Part shown: positions 1 through 11,800 of the stretch, in pieces
How positions within the stretch are numbered: position 1 is the first letter of the stretch
Layout of the letters: each line of letters opens with the position of its first letter
Assembly (NCBI RefSeq): GCF_035582795.1
Contig: NC_134367.1
Location: forward strand, 83,249,062-83,313,061
Origin: Mycteria americana
Lineage: Eukaryota > Chordata > Aves > Ciconiiformes > Ciconiidae
Length of the DNA stretch: 64,000 nt
Reading direction: 5' to 3'
Translations under genes and position numbers: made by a program
Notes under the pieces: generated by a model
Database searches by the model: none
Told to the model about the DNA's origin: nothing
What the model saw: only the letters and a program-made list of their open reading frames with translations

Positions 1-381
1 AAAAAGCCAGTCAAATGTTAGGAATTATTAAGAAAGGACCAGAAATAAAGACAAGGATATGCTGTATAAATGTCACCGTATGAACTCCTGAGTCACCTGC
101 TTTTGAGTGCGACTCTGATCCCTCATCTCAAAGAGGATATAGCAGAAGTGGGAAAAGTCCTGAGAAGGGCAGAAAGGGTGACCAAAGGTAGGGAATACTT
201 TCTCTGTGAAAGGAAACTATGGAAGTCCAGTGAGCTGGAATCCTTCAACCTGGAGAAAAATGACATTAGGGAGGGTATAATAGAGGCCTACAGAGTTACG
301 TGTGCCATAATGAAGGTGGATGTGGAGCTACCGTTCACCGTGTCTGCCAAGAGGAGAATTAGAGGCCATCAACTGCAGCTG
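1..381 (+). mobile_element. Old CR1/L3-type LINE fragment, 3' part
   Basis: The stretch reads like the end of an old amniote CR1/L3-type LINE in sense orientation. Recognisable pieces are a segment around 120-165 (cctcatctcaaagaggatat, then agaagtgggaaaagtcctgagaagggc), one around 270-290 (gagggtataatagaggccta), and a tail near 355-380 (agaattagaggccatcaact). An apparent 137-codon reading frame from 70 runs out of this LINE into the GC-rich repeat that follows and is not a gene. Divergence is high, so the copy is ancient. It is cut at the left edge of the window, and its right end coincides with the start of the 202-bp repeat. The family assignment is from memory of the consensus, not a search. 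Confidence 0.62.
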
Positions 382-583
382 GCCATAGCCAGGCTCGGAG
401 CAAGCACCAGGAGCTGGTGCCTGGCGCGGTGGGTGGGGACCCGGGGAGCCCCTCACCGTGGATGCCGTGTGTGCCAAAGCTGAGGCGGGCGCAAGGGGAG
501 GCTGGGCAAGCACCTGGAGAGCGCGAGATCCGCTGCGGGTTACTGACTCCAGAAACCAAACGGAGCTGAGGAAACCCCCGAGC
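382..583 (+). repeat. 202-bp GC-rich repeat, copy A
   Basis: These 202 bases recur without any visible difference at 14178-14379 on the same strand. They begin gccatagccaggctcggagc and end gaggaaacccccgagc. Homology stops abruptly on both sides. The unit is CpG-rich, unlike the AT-rich LINE tail before it. It has no poly-A tail, no TG...CA ends and no clear target-site duplication. The minus strand is open across it, but that is expected at this GC content. I do not recognise the family. Confidence 0.9.
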
Positions 584-1310
584 CCCTTTCAGGGCCAGGC
601 TCCGCTCAGGTGAGCGCTGCTTTCGGCTGGAGGGTCGCCCCTCTGGGATCTTTGCCCCCCCAGCCCACCTGGGCGAGCGCTGCACAGCTGGGCAGCCCCC
701 GCAGGGCCGAGCACAGCCACAGCAAGCAGGACCGTGCGCAGCCAGGGGACAACAGCCTGCGCTCCGGGCCAGCTCCTGCCTCCGGTGTTTTCCTCCTCCT
801 TCCCAGGAGGGGGATGCAGGAGGCCTCCTGAGAGGTGTGTTTGTGTGGAGGCAGCCACAGACACGGGGAGGGAGCATGCTGGCATAAACTGCTGTGGCCA
901 TACCTATGCTCCCGTGGGTTTCAGCACAGGAGAACAGAGTTTAAACAAGGTATCCCGGGTCATCGAAGCCAAACGCTTTCTGCCAGAGCCACATATGTCT
1001 TACGCCTTTCCCCTCAAGCTCCCCCAGCAAACCGGTTGGGTTCCTCACGCAGCGCTTGGGTCTGGGAAGAGGACAGGGTGAGGGTGGCCACAGCTCCTAA
1101 ACACAGCAGGGCACGGCCCCCAGAAGCGGCGGGGATTGGGACCACAGACGTAGCAACGTGCAGGAGAGACCATTTGGGCACCTCAACACAAAGCCACCGC
1201 TGGACGTGCTTCAGGCACAGCTCTACGCTGCAAATAGGACCACCACGGCATCCCCCAGGCTTGACCCGAGCTCTCGCCTCGCCACAAAACTCGCACCGCG
1301 TGAGCTAACG
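584..1310. other. CpG-rich intergenic segment, no gene recognised
   Basis: GC-rich, CpG-containing unique sequence continues downstream of repeat copy A to about 830, then grades into ordinary sequence. A textbook splice-donor match, CAG|GTGAGC, lies at 609/610, and its 13-base context gctcaggtgagcg is the same as at the DISC1 exon 1 donor. Several short reading frames are open on both strands, as expected at high GC. None resembles a protein I know. It could be a small CpG island with a non-coding first exon, which is inference only. Confidence 0.35.
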
Positions 1311-4300
1311 CAGGTTTTGATGTCGATGTCCTTAAATTGTTTGTCTCTGTTTTTAACAGGCTTGTATTGATTTAGGTTAATTTAGTTACCCAAAAAAAGG
1401 GTTGTGCTGATCGCTCTAAATGGATTAAATAATGATTTTAGTTAAACTGATGGCAGGCTTGTGTGTAGACAGGGCCTGGAGCTTTGTAAGCTAATGACTT
1501 GGCAGTAATGCAATGAGTTTTTTTAGACAGCTGAGACCAAGCTGTTGTTTTAAATATAAGACCGTAAGTGTTACTGTTCTGGTAGATGGTCCCCAAACGT
1601 GATAATTTTCCACTAACTTGGGCTCCTTCTGGATCCTGGCAGATCTCTTTGCTAACTCTCGCTTTTCTGATAATAATTTGGCAAGTACTTTTACTCCAAA
1701 TGGATTTTGGATTAAATCCAAATGTAAAACATGGAAAATTTCCATTTTTTGGCACGATTTTCTAATTTTTGTTCACCTTCCCAGCCTGCTAAATTTTCCA
1801 CATTTTTGGCAATGGAAAAAAGGTTTATCCTTATTTTTTATAAAAATTCAGATAGAAAAAAAAATGCAAGTGAGCCCAGCTCCTGCCAACAGCAGGGACC
1901 TTTCCCCACAAGTGAGACCTGAGAGGAGGACAGGTCCAGAAGCAGCCACTGTTTAACTTCCTCACTCAGAAAAACGCAAGAATGAGATTAGCCCTTGGTC
2001 ATTAAATCTTTCCTGCCTGTATCATCTCAATGGGAAGAAACCACTGTATCTGCTTAAAGTCTTTCCTGCCTGCCTCTGAACCAGCCGACTGAGCTTCTTC
2101 CAAGTGAATCTACCTTCACAGATCTTGTCTCTATCAAAGTGCAAATCCCATTCTGATTCATCTGCTTTCTCTGTTGATGTTTTTGTCTCCAGGTTGGGAC
2201 TGAAATTTGAAGAGAACATGACTCCAGACCGATGAGTCACTGAACCTTGGTTATCCTTGATTTGCAAGGAAGCCTACTGAGATACTGAACAAGCCTTAGC
2301 TCAGAAATAAACAGTCCTGCAGGTAGGCTGTGATCCCTTCCTGTCTTAGGCAGGTTTATGGAACCAGAAGCAGAAAGCTGGTGGCAGGAATGAGAGGAGA
2401 CTCCATGCCTCAGAGGACAGAGAGAACAGGAGGAAGGCAAATCTCAGGGCTACCAACAGGACAGCAATCAGAGACCAAGAACCTGAATTACCTAGGGAAA
2501 TTAAGTACATGGTAACCCAGTGTGCCCTAAGACAAATATTTGGCAAAGAGGTTTCTATACCACTAATGCATGTCGGATCCTGGACTGTTTCAGCAGAAAT
2601 TGGATCCCAATAACCTGGAGCACATGTAGAAGTGAAGCTGTGGGAGAAGGGCAAGACACAATTCAGGCAACTCAGGGGTTAGAGCATTTCTGGAGGAGCT
2701 GGCTTACCCAGAAGGAGTAACAAACTGATTCTCTGTCCAAGACATAGGCCAAGAGATCAAGAGAATCAGCACCCTAAAAGCAAGTGGGTTGTGTGAGACC
2801 CAAACACAGCAGCTTGCTGGGGGTAGTAGTCAGTAAGGGGGAGGGAAGGGCGAAAGCACAGTCACAAGGCAGTCCCACAGCCATAAACTTGCAGTCCGCT
2901 TGTAACTCTGTGGCAATAAGCATTGGGGAAGACATCCCCATCTTCACTGAGCCAGAGCAAGCTGCCGGTGGACGAATGCCCTTTCGCCCCTCCTTCTAAC
3001 CTGCAGCATGTCCCCAGCTGTTTGTGCAACCCCTGGGCCTGCGACTGCACTCACCCCTCTCACAAACATCCTCGGTGCCCATGCCCAGGGTGTATCAGCA
3101 TCTCAGGACCACTGGTGCATTGTCCCGATGGGAGGGAAAGGGAGCTGACGCTGCTGCGCACTTGGGATAAAGATACAGGAAGGCTGGGGCAAAGCAGGGC
3201 CCTGGATCCATGTGCCTCCCGGACCCCCATTCATTCCCATTCATCACCTGGGATTTAACATCCAGCCCCCATAAAGTAAACCACCAGAAGCCAGGAGCTC
3301 TTCCCCATCTTGTACCTGGCTCTACAACCCACTGAGCAAGGCTCAGGGGCTGATCATTTGAGACTTCTTATCCACAGTCTGTTAAGGCCAGAGGCTTGGG
3401 GGTAGAGACATTTGTCAAATAATAATGACTGTACCATCTTCTCACCTCGAACACCTGAAATGTAGGTGAACAAACCTTAACCAAAGCGACCAAAACATTT
3501 GCACAGAGCTGATGGGACAGCTCGACTGGGAATAAGGCCACTTATCCCCTCCTCCCATTTGCCATCAGGTGGTGTCTGAGAGCTCCTTCTGGGCAGCTCA
3601 AAGCTATTCCAGGCTCACAGCAGAAAACGCTGCCCATGAGGGATGCCCTGCCCTGGAACACAGCCCTCCCTGGGCTGTGAGTCGTAAAATAAACTCGCAG
3701 ATCGGAACAGCCGGCTTTGCTGTAAAAGACTACAAAGCTCACAATGAGCAGAAGAATATCCTACAGAATCCTTCTTCAGCCTTCCCCGAGCCTCTTCCAT
3801 GGAACAATTAGTGGATGCGCTTGTTTTGAACTCCGTGACTCACTCCTGTAATTCAGTCGTGGCCTGTGATCGCTCAGTCGCTTAATGCGGCGCAGGGAAA
3901 CAGGCAATTGTGAGAATTTCCTCTCTCCCTCCCTCAGCCTCTCGCTGTAGCTCTGCGGCACGTTACACGCAGCGCCGTGCGACCGCAGTCTGGACGCTCG
4001 CATCCCAGGTGTGCTGGCTCACCCGTCAGGCCACACTTCCTCACAGTATTACTTGGGGATCAGGAAGGTTTCTCAAAGAGAAAATGCATCTCACTACCTG
4101 TTACAGTACTTTGTAATCCAGCTGCAAGTGCAGTCCTTTTGTCAATGGTCTTAGTAGTTATGCCGTGGCTTAAGGGCTCTACTAGGGTTGTATTGCTAAG
4201 TCGGTGTTTTCTGTGTGTGCATGAGCGTGCACGTGCGTATCTATAAAAACTCCATTAAAGATAATAGACTCTATTAAAGCAATTACACTGGCTAATGTCT

Positions 4301-4740
4301 CCCACATTCTTTTTTATTAACCATATTTAACTTTGCCAGTCAGCAGTATATTTACTGTTAGGAACTAGTAAGTGCTTTTTAATCCCTGGATTTGCAAAAT
4401 ATACACATTTGTGTAACTTTCCGAGTACATGGTAGGTACGAAAGACATTTAACGATTAAACCAAAAGTGTTTCCAGAGATTCCCAGCACCCACAGAAAGT
4501 GTTTGGAGGCTTCTCGGTGCTTACCTTGCCTTGGCCATGCTGTGATAATTTTGGCAGCAGAGCAAGGAAAAAGCCCTCAATAATTTGCCAACTTTGTCAC
4601 ATCTAAAAGAGAATGAAAACAGAAAACTGAAAAACTCCTCCTGCTGGTACCACACCTCAGAAGCCCTGCCTCGTGTCCATTAAACAGTGCTGGATGCCTG
4701 TCAGGATGAAAAGCCTATTTCATTCTCCATCTGCTGACTC
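1311..4740. other. Intergenic sequence, nothing recognised
   Basis: The segment has AT-rich parts (about 1311-1880 and 4090-4420) and mixed-composition parts. No exon, repeat family or RNA gene could be identified. Short reading frames occur in all frames and carry no recognisable domain. Confidence 0.5.
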
Positions 4741-4914
4741 CCAAGTGCTAAATTTCTGCTCTTAACACGAATGGCAGACGGGGCCGTTGCAGGAGCGGCC
4801 GGAGGGAGCAAGCTGCGGTGTCCCTCACGCAGGGCTCCCTCCAGCTGCTCCCTCGCAGCTGCTCCTTTGTCAGGGTTTGGGGGCGAGGGCTTCTCCACGT
4901 GATGCTCAGGCTTC

Positions 4915-5130
4915 TCGCTTGCCTGCTTTTGACTTCCCTCTGCTCGATCTCTTCTCTCAGACGCTTTTTTTACCCTTAGTCTCTTTGCCGTTTCCCTTCG
5001 GCGGTTGCTTTCCCTCTCACCACTCATCTTCATTCCTTTCCATTTCTCCCCCTTTTCCTCTTTTAGCTTCCCTATCTCTCTTGCTTTCTGCCGAACCACG
5101 CGCACCACCTTCTCCCTTTCCGATCATTTT
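4915..5130 (+). repeat. Pyrimidine-rich tract
   Basis: About 215 bases are dominated by C and T on the plus strand (runs such as tttccatttctcccccttttcc), interrupted by occasional purines. The complementary strand reads as a Lys/Arg/Glu-rich open frame, which is a by-product of the purine bias and not a protein. Long homopurine-homopyrimidine stretches can form triplex structures, but this one is imperfect. Confidence 0.6.
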
Positions 5131-5250
5131 CCCGAGGGCTGAATCACAGCAGCTGTGTTTGTGTGGCCAGTTGTATGGCCCCGAGTCATCTCCCCCAGCC
5201 TGGGGCGCGGAGCTGAGGAGGCTGATCTTCCTTGGCTCCCTCTGCAGTCA

Positions 5251-7780
5251 CTGGGGAGAGGCAGGAGCCTCCAGAAGGTCACTCAGTTTTTAAGGCTGCC
5301 AAAAGACCTTGTGAAGACCGATGTCCTGCCACGGTCTGTCTGTATGACAGATGAATATCCTAACTTACGGGTTCTCAATTGGGGGCCAAAAGTTATTTAG
5401 TACAAATCCTGCTTTTGCACAGTCTTTTGGCACATGTCAGATGGATGGGGAGCACAAACAGAGCATCTTCCCTCTAACCAACGTTGCTTTTCCAGGTGCC
5501 AGACTTCTGCCCGCACCCTGACGGTCAGCACAACAGCAGACTTGCTGACAGAGCCTTGCAACAACTTCCCCCCCCAAGGTCCTGTCTCTGCGCTACAGAC
5601 AAAGCATGTGGTCCAACTTCAATAAGCCAAGTGAGCATTTTCGCTCCTGTTCCTTTTTCGCTCTAAAAATAAGTATCATGTAAGGAATAAGGAAATAAAA
5701 GTGAAAAGGGAAGCAAAACTTTCCTTCTCACCCAACCATTTAAAAGCAGGTGTCCGCACAGTTTCCACAGCTTTCGTTTCGCCGAGAGAATGTCTCCCAG
5801 GGGCTAACTTTAACATTTTGAATGGAGCCATGTTTAGCCTTTTCAATAGCAAATCACACAGGAACTATGAACCACAAATGCAGCCTTATCTCCATCCAGA
5901 CATTTGTTCCCAAAGAGATTTTTCCAGTTCTCTGTGATCAGACCAAGAAAATACAGGCAACATTATAACAACCCTCCCAGAGTTTCTCCGTAGGCACGCT
6001 CTATTGTATGTTGAGGTTGCTGACAAGCTGTTACATGGTAAAGGTCTGTTTTCTATGTAGAAATCTGGTCCCATGATCTGCCTGTGAAATTTTGTCAATG
6101 GCTTTCCTAGGATTTCCCCCCAGCCTGGATCACGGCTTTTATTGCTTGCTGATGCAGGAATGCAAAAATCTGTCGGAGTCGCATGCCCCCTCCCCTTCCC
6201 TGTGCATCTCTGCCCTCCTTTCCCTTTTAAACACTTGTGGGAGCAGGAGGGACGACCGCTGTCCCCAGGAAGGTCCCTTGTCCCTGGGGCAGGCTTGGCA
6301 GGACACTCTTCCCTACACTTATCCCTTCTCCGCAGGTCACTGGCAGAGGGAAAACTGGGTCCACGTCCACATGTTCTTTGCCCCAGAGAGCTCTTGGGAG
6401 CATTTTTGGTTAATTTTATTACTGACCGCAGGACATGATGTAACAGAAAAGTGTAATTATATGGCCTTGTGTCTGACCAAGGTGGCTGTTGTGGCGGTGG
6501 CTGCTACAGCTCGCTCTCGGCCCCTTGACTGCCATTCTCTGTGCAGCTGACCTGGTGGCTTTGATAATCAAATTTTTATTAGCCTGTCAAGTAAAATGCT
6601 GGCATTGAGCCATTGGCAAGTTGTAAAGCTGGCCAAATAATTGGAATAATAATTCACTCACATTGAATGTGGTCCATTTAAAGGTGGTGCTTATTTCCTG
6701 AATGGAAATTAATCTCTTCTAAGGATTTGGTTTAGATTAGTTCACTGCATGGTTTACTTGAGCCCTATAATTTTACCACTGATACGTAAAGTAGGTTCAT
6801 AAATAGAGCAATAGAGCCTTGGCTGTGCTAGGAGATAGTGCTATGCACTAATGTAAATTATAAATGTAGAGTTAGAAAACCTAACAAGCCCAGCTGGCAA
6901 ACTTCCATGTATTATCTCACAATAATTGCTTCCAGCCAGTAGACATTTTTTGTATAGCAGAAGACAGGTTATTTATATTATATATTTAGCCTAAAACTGT
7001 AATAACATCCTCTGGCAAAGGTATTATCTGATGGTGTCTGAAATGGAACCAGCTTTCCTCTTTCCAGGCATTAACAAATGAAAATCTTTGTGTCATCTCA
7101 TGGCATTTCCTGAATTGGAGAATAAAATGAGGAGGATTTTTAATTCATATAGTTTATTTCTTAAAAAGTAAATCTATTTTCAAAAACCAGGTTTCCCAGA
7201 ATTGTTACGTGTGGTTTGTATCACCTGCCAGAGAAATATTTCCTTTATGATTCTAATCAGGCAGAAACAACAGTACCACTAGCAAGACTGGCTCTTGGCT
7301 TAGCAGAGTCAGAAAAATACCTGTGAACAAGCAAGGCGCGTGAAGGTCACAGAAGAGAGTATGTTTTTTCCTGTTGCCTCAGAAATGCCTGGATGCCTGC
7401 TACGTTGCCCAACCACACATCCTCAGGCAAGTACTGCAGTAGTGAGGATGTGAAGTCAGCCATTGGGAAGACTAATAAGGGTACGTTTTAGAAATCTTAG
7501 GCAGAGACAAACCTTAGTGACGGGCCAGGCTCACTACTCAGTGTAGCTGTTCCATCTGCTGGGGATGACAGAGAATGAGAAAGCAGGAGGATGGCACCTG
7601 GGCTTTATGAAGGTATCTCAGGTGCTTTCCAGTCCTTCAGTAACTTGGGAGGACATAATGAATATTAAGGAATTGGTTGGCTTGAGTTGCCTTCTCCCTC
7701 CCCAGTCACAGGTCTTGGCCAAGGAAGTCTCTGTTGGTGTTTGGGTTAGGTGACTATTGGGTCCTGGCACAACCCCAGAA
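5251..7780. other. Intergenic sequence; AT-rich non-coding block at about 6545-7200
   Basis: No gene is recognised. Between about 6545 and 7200 the sequence turns AT-rich, is free of recognisable repeats, and contains several homeodomain-type TAAT/ATTA cores (ataattggaataataattcac near 6640). This texture resembles conserved non-coding elements near developmental genes, but conservation cannot be judged from one sequence. Confidence 0.3.
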
Positions 7781-7829
7781 GGTCAGGCTGTGCTAATGAC
7801 AGGATCCTTCTCGCTAAGCGAGACTAGCC

Positions 7830-8870
7830 TGACTCAGGGAACTCTAGGCAGGTCGGCTTAACCTCTGCCCTGGGCAAAGTCACTAAAAATAATGTAATTA
7901 CTGGTAAAGAACCCAATCCGTTGTGAACTGAAGATGCTGACGTAATAAGTGCGGAAGGCATTAATGAAAACAAGCCTAGTCAGGCCTGAGACTCAGTATT
8001 CATTTTTTATGAGAGCACAAGTTTGATGGATATAGACCATCATAAATGTAAGAGTTTTCTGTCAGTTATTTGAACAATTATCACACAAAAGTCTGATTTT
8101 TTAAAAAAGAAAAGGTAGAACTATGTAAGATCAAAATATTCAATGGTATGAGACCTGGTGGATTGAAAAGGTACAGTTGTCAAAGGAGAACTGTTAAGGA
8201 ATGGGAGCTACTGTAGTGAAGTCTGCATGGAGCAGTATAAGGCTTATTGCTGTTCAACGTTTTTATCAAGATCTGAGAGTAAACATAACATTTCTGCTAA
8301 GAAATTGGATAGTGCAAACACTGGCCAGGTGGCAAATAATGATGAAGAGTCACCTAGAGTGGCCAGGATTGCTCAGGAGAGAGCCCATCCGGGCAAGTGA
8401 TATCTTAGTACAGTCCTAAGATACGTAGCTGAATTAGATATCTAAAAAGCAGGAATGCAGGCTGTACTTACAGGAGGTGAGTTTCAGAGGGCAAGCAGTG
8501 ACTCTGAAATACTTTGGAGAGGTCTGAACAGAGAAGCAACTCAGTAGGAGTTCCCAGTGTGATGGGAGAAAAGGTGTTGACTGTCTTTGGACACACAATT
8601 GGTGAGAAGTGGGTAGGGATCAAAAGCCCTACATGAAACTGTTGCTGGAATACGTATCCTGCTGGAGTGTTCCCACTGAAAAAGAGCACTGAAGAATTTT
8701 CTGCCAGCACATCAAAGAGTCACAGAAATAATTCAAGAGCTGGAAAAAAAGGCCTTTCATCAGCTGCTGTAGAGTCCACTTTATTTAGTTTATTCAAAGG
8801 AAGAAGCTATCAGCCTTCATCACCTAGGGTATAAACACTTATAGTGGGGTAAAACCCCAGGGTGGGATTC
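7830..8870 (+). mobile_element. Old CR1/L3-type LINE fragment, ORF2 3' region
   Basis: Three segments in the same order as in the old amniote CR1/L3 LINE are recognisable: about 7965-8050 (aatgaaaacaagcctagtca, then atgagagcacaagtttgatgg), about 8250-8275 (tgttcaacgtttttatcaag), and about 8720-8810 (aaataattcaagagctggaa, then tttagtttattcaaaggaag). The spacing fits one degraded sense-oriented copy. No reading frame survives. Ends are approximate. The same family supplies the fragments at 1-381 and 13950-14120. Confidence 0.55.
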
Positions 8871-11800
8871 AGTCGCCTAAACGCAGTCACTTACAGCATG
8901 TTGGACGCTAGACATGTTAATCCTCCTTTGGGCAGAGGGAAGGACGAGAGAAACTCTCAAGGCCCTGCCCAGTCCTGTGTCCGAGAGTCTGCTGCATAGC
9001 CACACGCTCAGAGCTAGGCATGGTGCGCACTCCCCGTACTAAGCGCTTCAGTCTTCCCGTGCCAGCGAGTTCCCCCAGCTGCTCTGCAAGCTCTGCAGGT
9101 AACAGAAGAGTTGTTTTAACAGAGCAGCAAAATCCCCCTGCAATGACTGCTAACGTAGCCACTTGCCATCAGAGGATAACCTGCAGTTCCTGATGTAGAC
9201 TCCAAGGGCAGTCTCAGCACAAACATACATGGATCAAGTTGGATTTGAAGCCAGACCCCATCCTCCAGCTGGAGACCCAATGCACTGGGCTTTCAATCCC
9301 TGGACTGCGGTCCTGCCCTAGCGTCCCTTGGATTTCTGGCATGCAGTTCCCTGTCTGGCCGGGAACGTGTGTCTCGAGTTGCTTTACGTATTGGCACTTT
9401 TAATATCTTGTATTTGTGCTTAATACATCATTTAAATACTCCTACACGTATAAGGTATATTGGCATGAAAATGGGACAAACGAATGCGGCAGGAGCTCGT
9501 TGCCAAAGCGACGCATTCGAATGCTCTTCGAGGCTGGGAAGGTGAGCAGCTCTGAGGGGCCCCGTACAACCCAGGGCACTCGCCCTCTCGGCGTCCGCCG
9601 CTCCTTCAGGTGCTGCAGCCGTGCTGACCAGCTGTGGGCAAGGCGCAGCATCATTCCTCAGCCGGCCTCTTCCCCTGCATCACAGCACCAGGAGGTCACT
9701 TGATAGCACTGATGCAGTTAGCCGGGGACTGGCAGGAGCGTGGGAAAGCCAGCGAGAGCAGCCGTGTCCCAGTGCTGCAGGATGGGACAAGCTATTGCCA
9801 CAGCTCCATGGTGTGAGGTGTTTGTGAGGGACTCCGTGCCAGAGTCACTGTGACTGCCCAGAGCCCCTCTATGTGATCCTCTCAATCCACACAGGAAAAT
9901 GGATGCATACAACGATCATCTTACGGGTAAGATGACATGTTAAAGGGGTAAGGTTTATTAAAATGAATGCTACAGCCAAATCGTAAGAAGTTCAAATCCA
10001 AATACACGCATGCTGTGAAAAAAACCCATAATAATGACAGTACAATAGAAAATAATTCCGTATCCAGATGTAAAAAGATAAATGCAGGAATGGTTGTTTA
10101 CTTAGTGGCTGTATTGTAATGTTTAAATCCAAGTTTCTGACAAGCAGTAGATACTCAAGAGTGTGAGACAAATAAACTTGGGGCAATTTGGGATTTGGGG
10201 GGGTTAGTACAGTAAAAAGGATCGTTGCTGAAAAAATATGCTTATTCTGCTTTTTGAACCACCAGTGCTCCTGCTTTCGTTTCTCCCAGTTTCGCTCTTA
10301 GTTGATCTATTGCCTTAGAACTATGGCTGGTCCACACTACTATGAGTAAAGGTCCCTAAAATCCATTTTTAAAGCCTGGAGAACAGCAATATGAATCCTC
10401 AGCTTGTTTGCTGGCAATCAGGTGTCTCTAGGGAAACTAATTCTTTTCTTGGACTAATTTAAATTTATAGGAAAGCATTCAGTCAAAACAAACATCCCAA
10501 GGCTTAACACTCTTGATTTGTATATCCACTGGATTAGGATTTCAAACGTTTTTGAATTATCTATAACATATAATTCTTAATCCCATAAATATTTTGAACT
10601 GAGTGGTAATGAGATATCAGCTTTACTCTTCTTTTGAAGTCTACCCTGACACCAGTTGAGTCACTGTCTTTGGAACAGGATCAGAAAATGATGCCAGTAA
10701 AGTCGACCAGCTGCTCCTGGTACAGCTGTAGATGAACAACGAAAAAGATGATGCTGGAAAGTGAAATGTATTCACCTGTAACAACAATCACATTAAAGTC
10801 TCATCAGTTTCTTTCAGATTTGCATGAGTTTGTTTTAAAAAGTTGTTTAAATGTTTTTAACAAAATCCTGGCTTAGCTGAAGTCTCTAGGAGTTCTGTGG
10901 TTTAATAACTGGGACAGGGACTTCTACCTTTTGCATTAAGCACTCCAATGTATTTTATTTACTCACCTATTATGAAGATTACCTTTATGCTAATCATATC
11001 ACAAAGCATGTTCCAGAGTTATTGTAAGTACCCACAGAGTTAACTAAAGCACAATCAAATTTAGAACATCTCCTTTTGGATAGGGCATGATAGTATAGCT
11101 AAGCTAAGCACTGATTAGCTATAGCTAAGCTAAACTGCAAAAAAATTTTGCTTCAGTTCTGTGGATGAGCTAAAAATATATACACTTTAAAATTCTTTGC
11201 AGATTAATCCAAAATGCCCTTACTTTTACTGTTTTTTCATGGAAAACAATCCTTTGGGGATGAACTTCACCACTGAAAGTGAAATGAGTTCTTCTGGTTT
11301 TGGACATTGAAAGTGAAAATGGAGGAAAAGTGTAAGAAAGTGTTAGTTTTCCCTGCAAAAGATGTTAATGAGGGGAAAGAAAAGGTGGTGAGCTGAGCCG
11401 TGAGGTGAAAAGGAAGCAGCTCAGAGGCTGTGGCTCCAGCAGGACCAGGCAATGGAAAAGTATTGGCCAGGTTCTGGCTTGTGCAGAGGGCAGCAATGCG
11501 GGGAGCAGGAGCCCGTGGCCACAGCAAACCACTGAGCTGAGCTGCCATCTCCCAGCCTCCTGGCCAGCCATGGTTATCGTCATCCCTTGTCCTGAGTCTT
11601 CTGGTGAGACGTGGCAGCTTGGCTGGGTGCCCTGCCTCCCCATGGGCACAGCCTCCATCTCACCCTGCTCTGCGGCAGCCCATGCGGCTGCTCTGCCCTG
11701 GCCACCCCTTCCTGGCCTCCCACCTCACTGCAGCTTCCCTAGTCCATGCTGAGGCCATGCTTCAAAAGGTGCCATGTAAAGGGTTTGTAAAGTGAAGGAG

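Noticed and set aside
70..483. 137-codon open frame on the plus strand
   Set aside because: It runs from an old LINE tail into the 202-bp GC-rich repeat. No protein domain, and the two halves have different origins.
4701..5108. 135-codon Lys/Arg/Glu-rich frame on the minus strand
   Set aside because: It is the purine-rich complement of a pyrimidine tract and its composition explains its openness.
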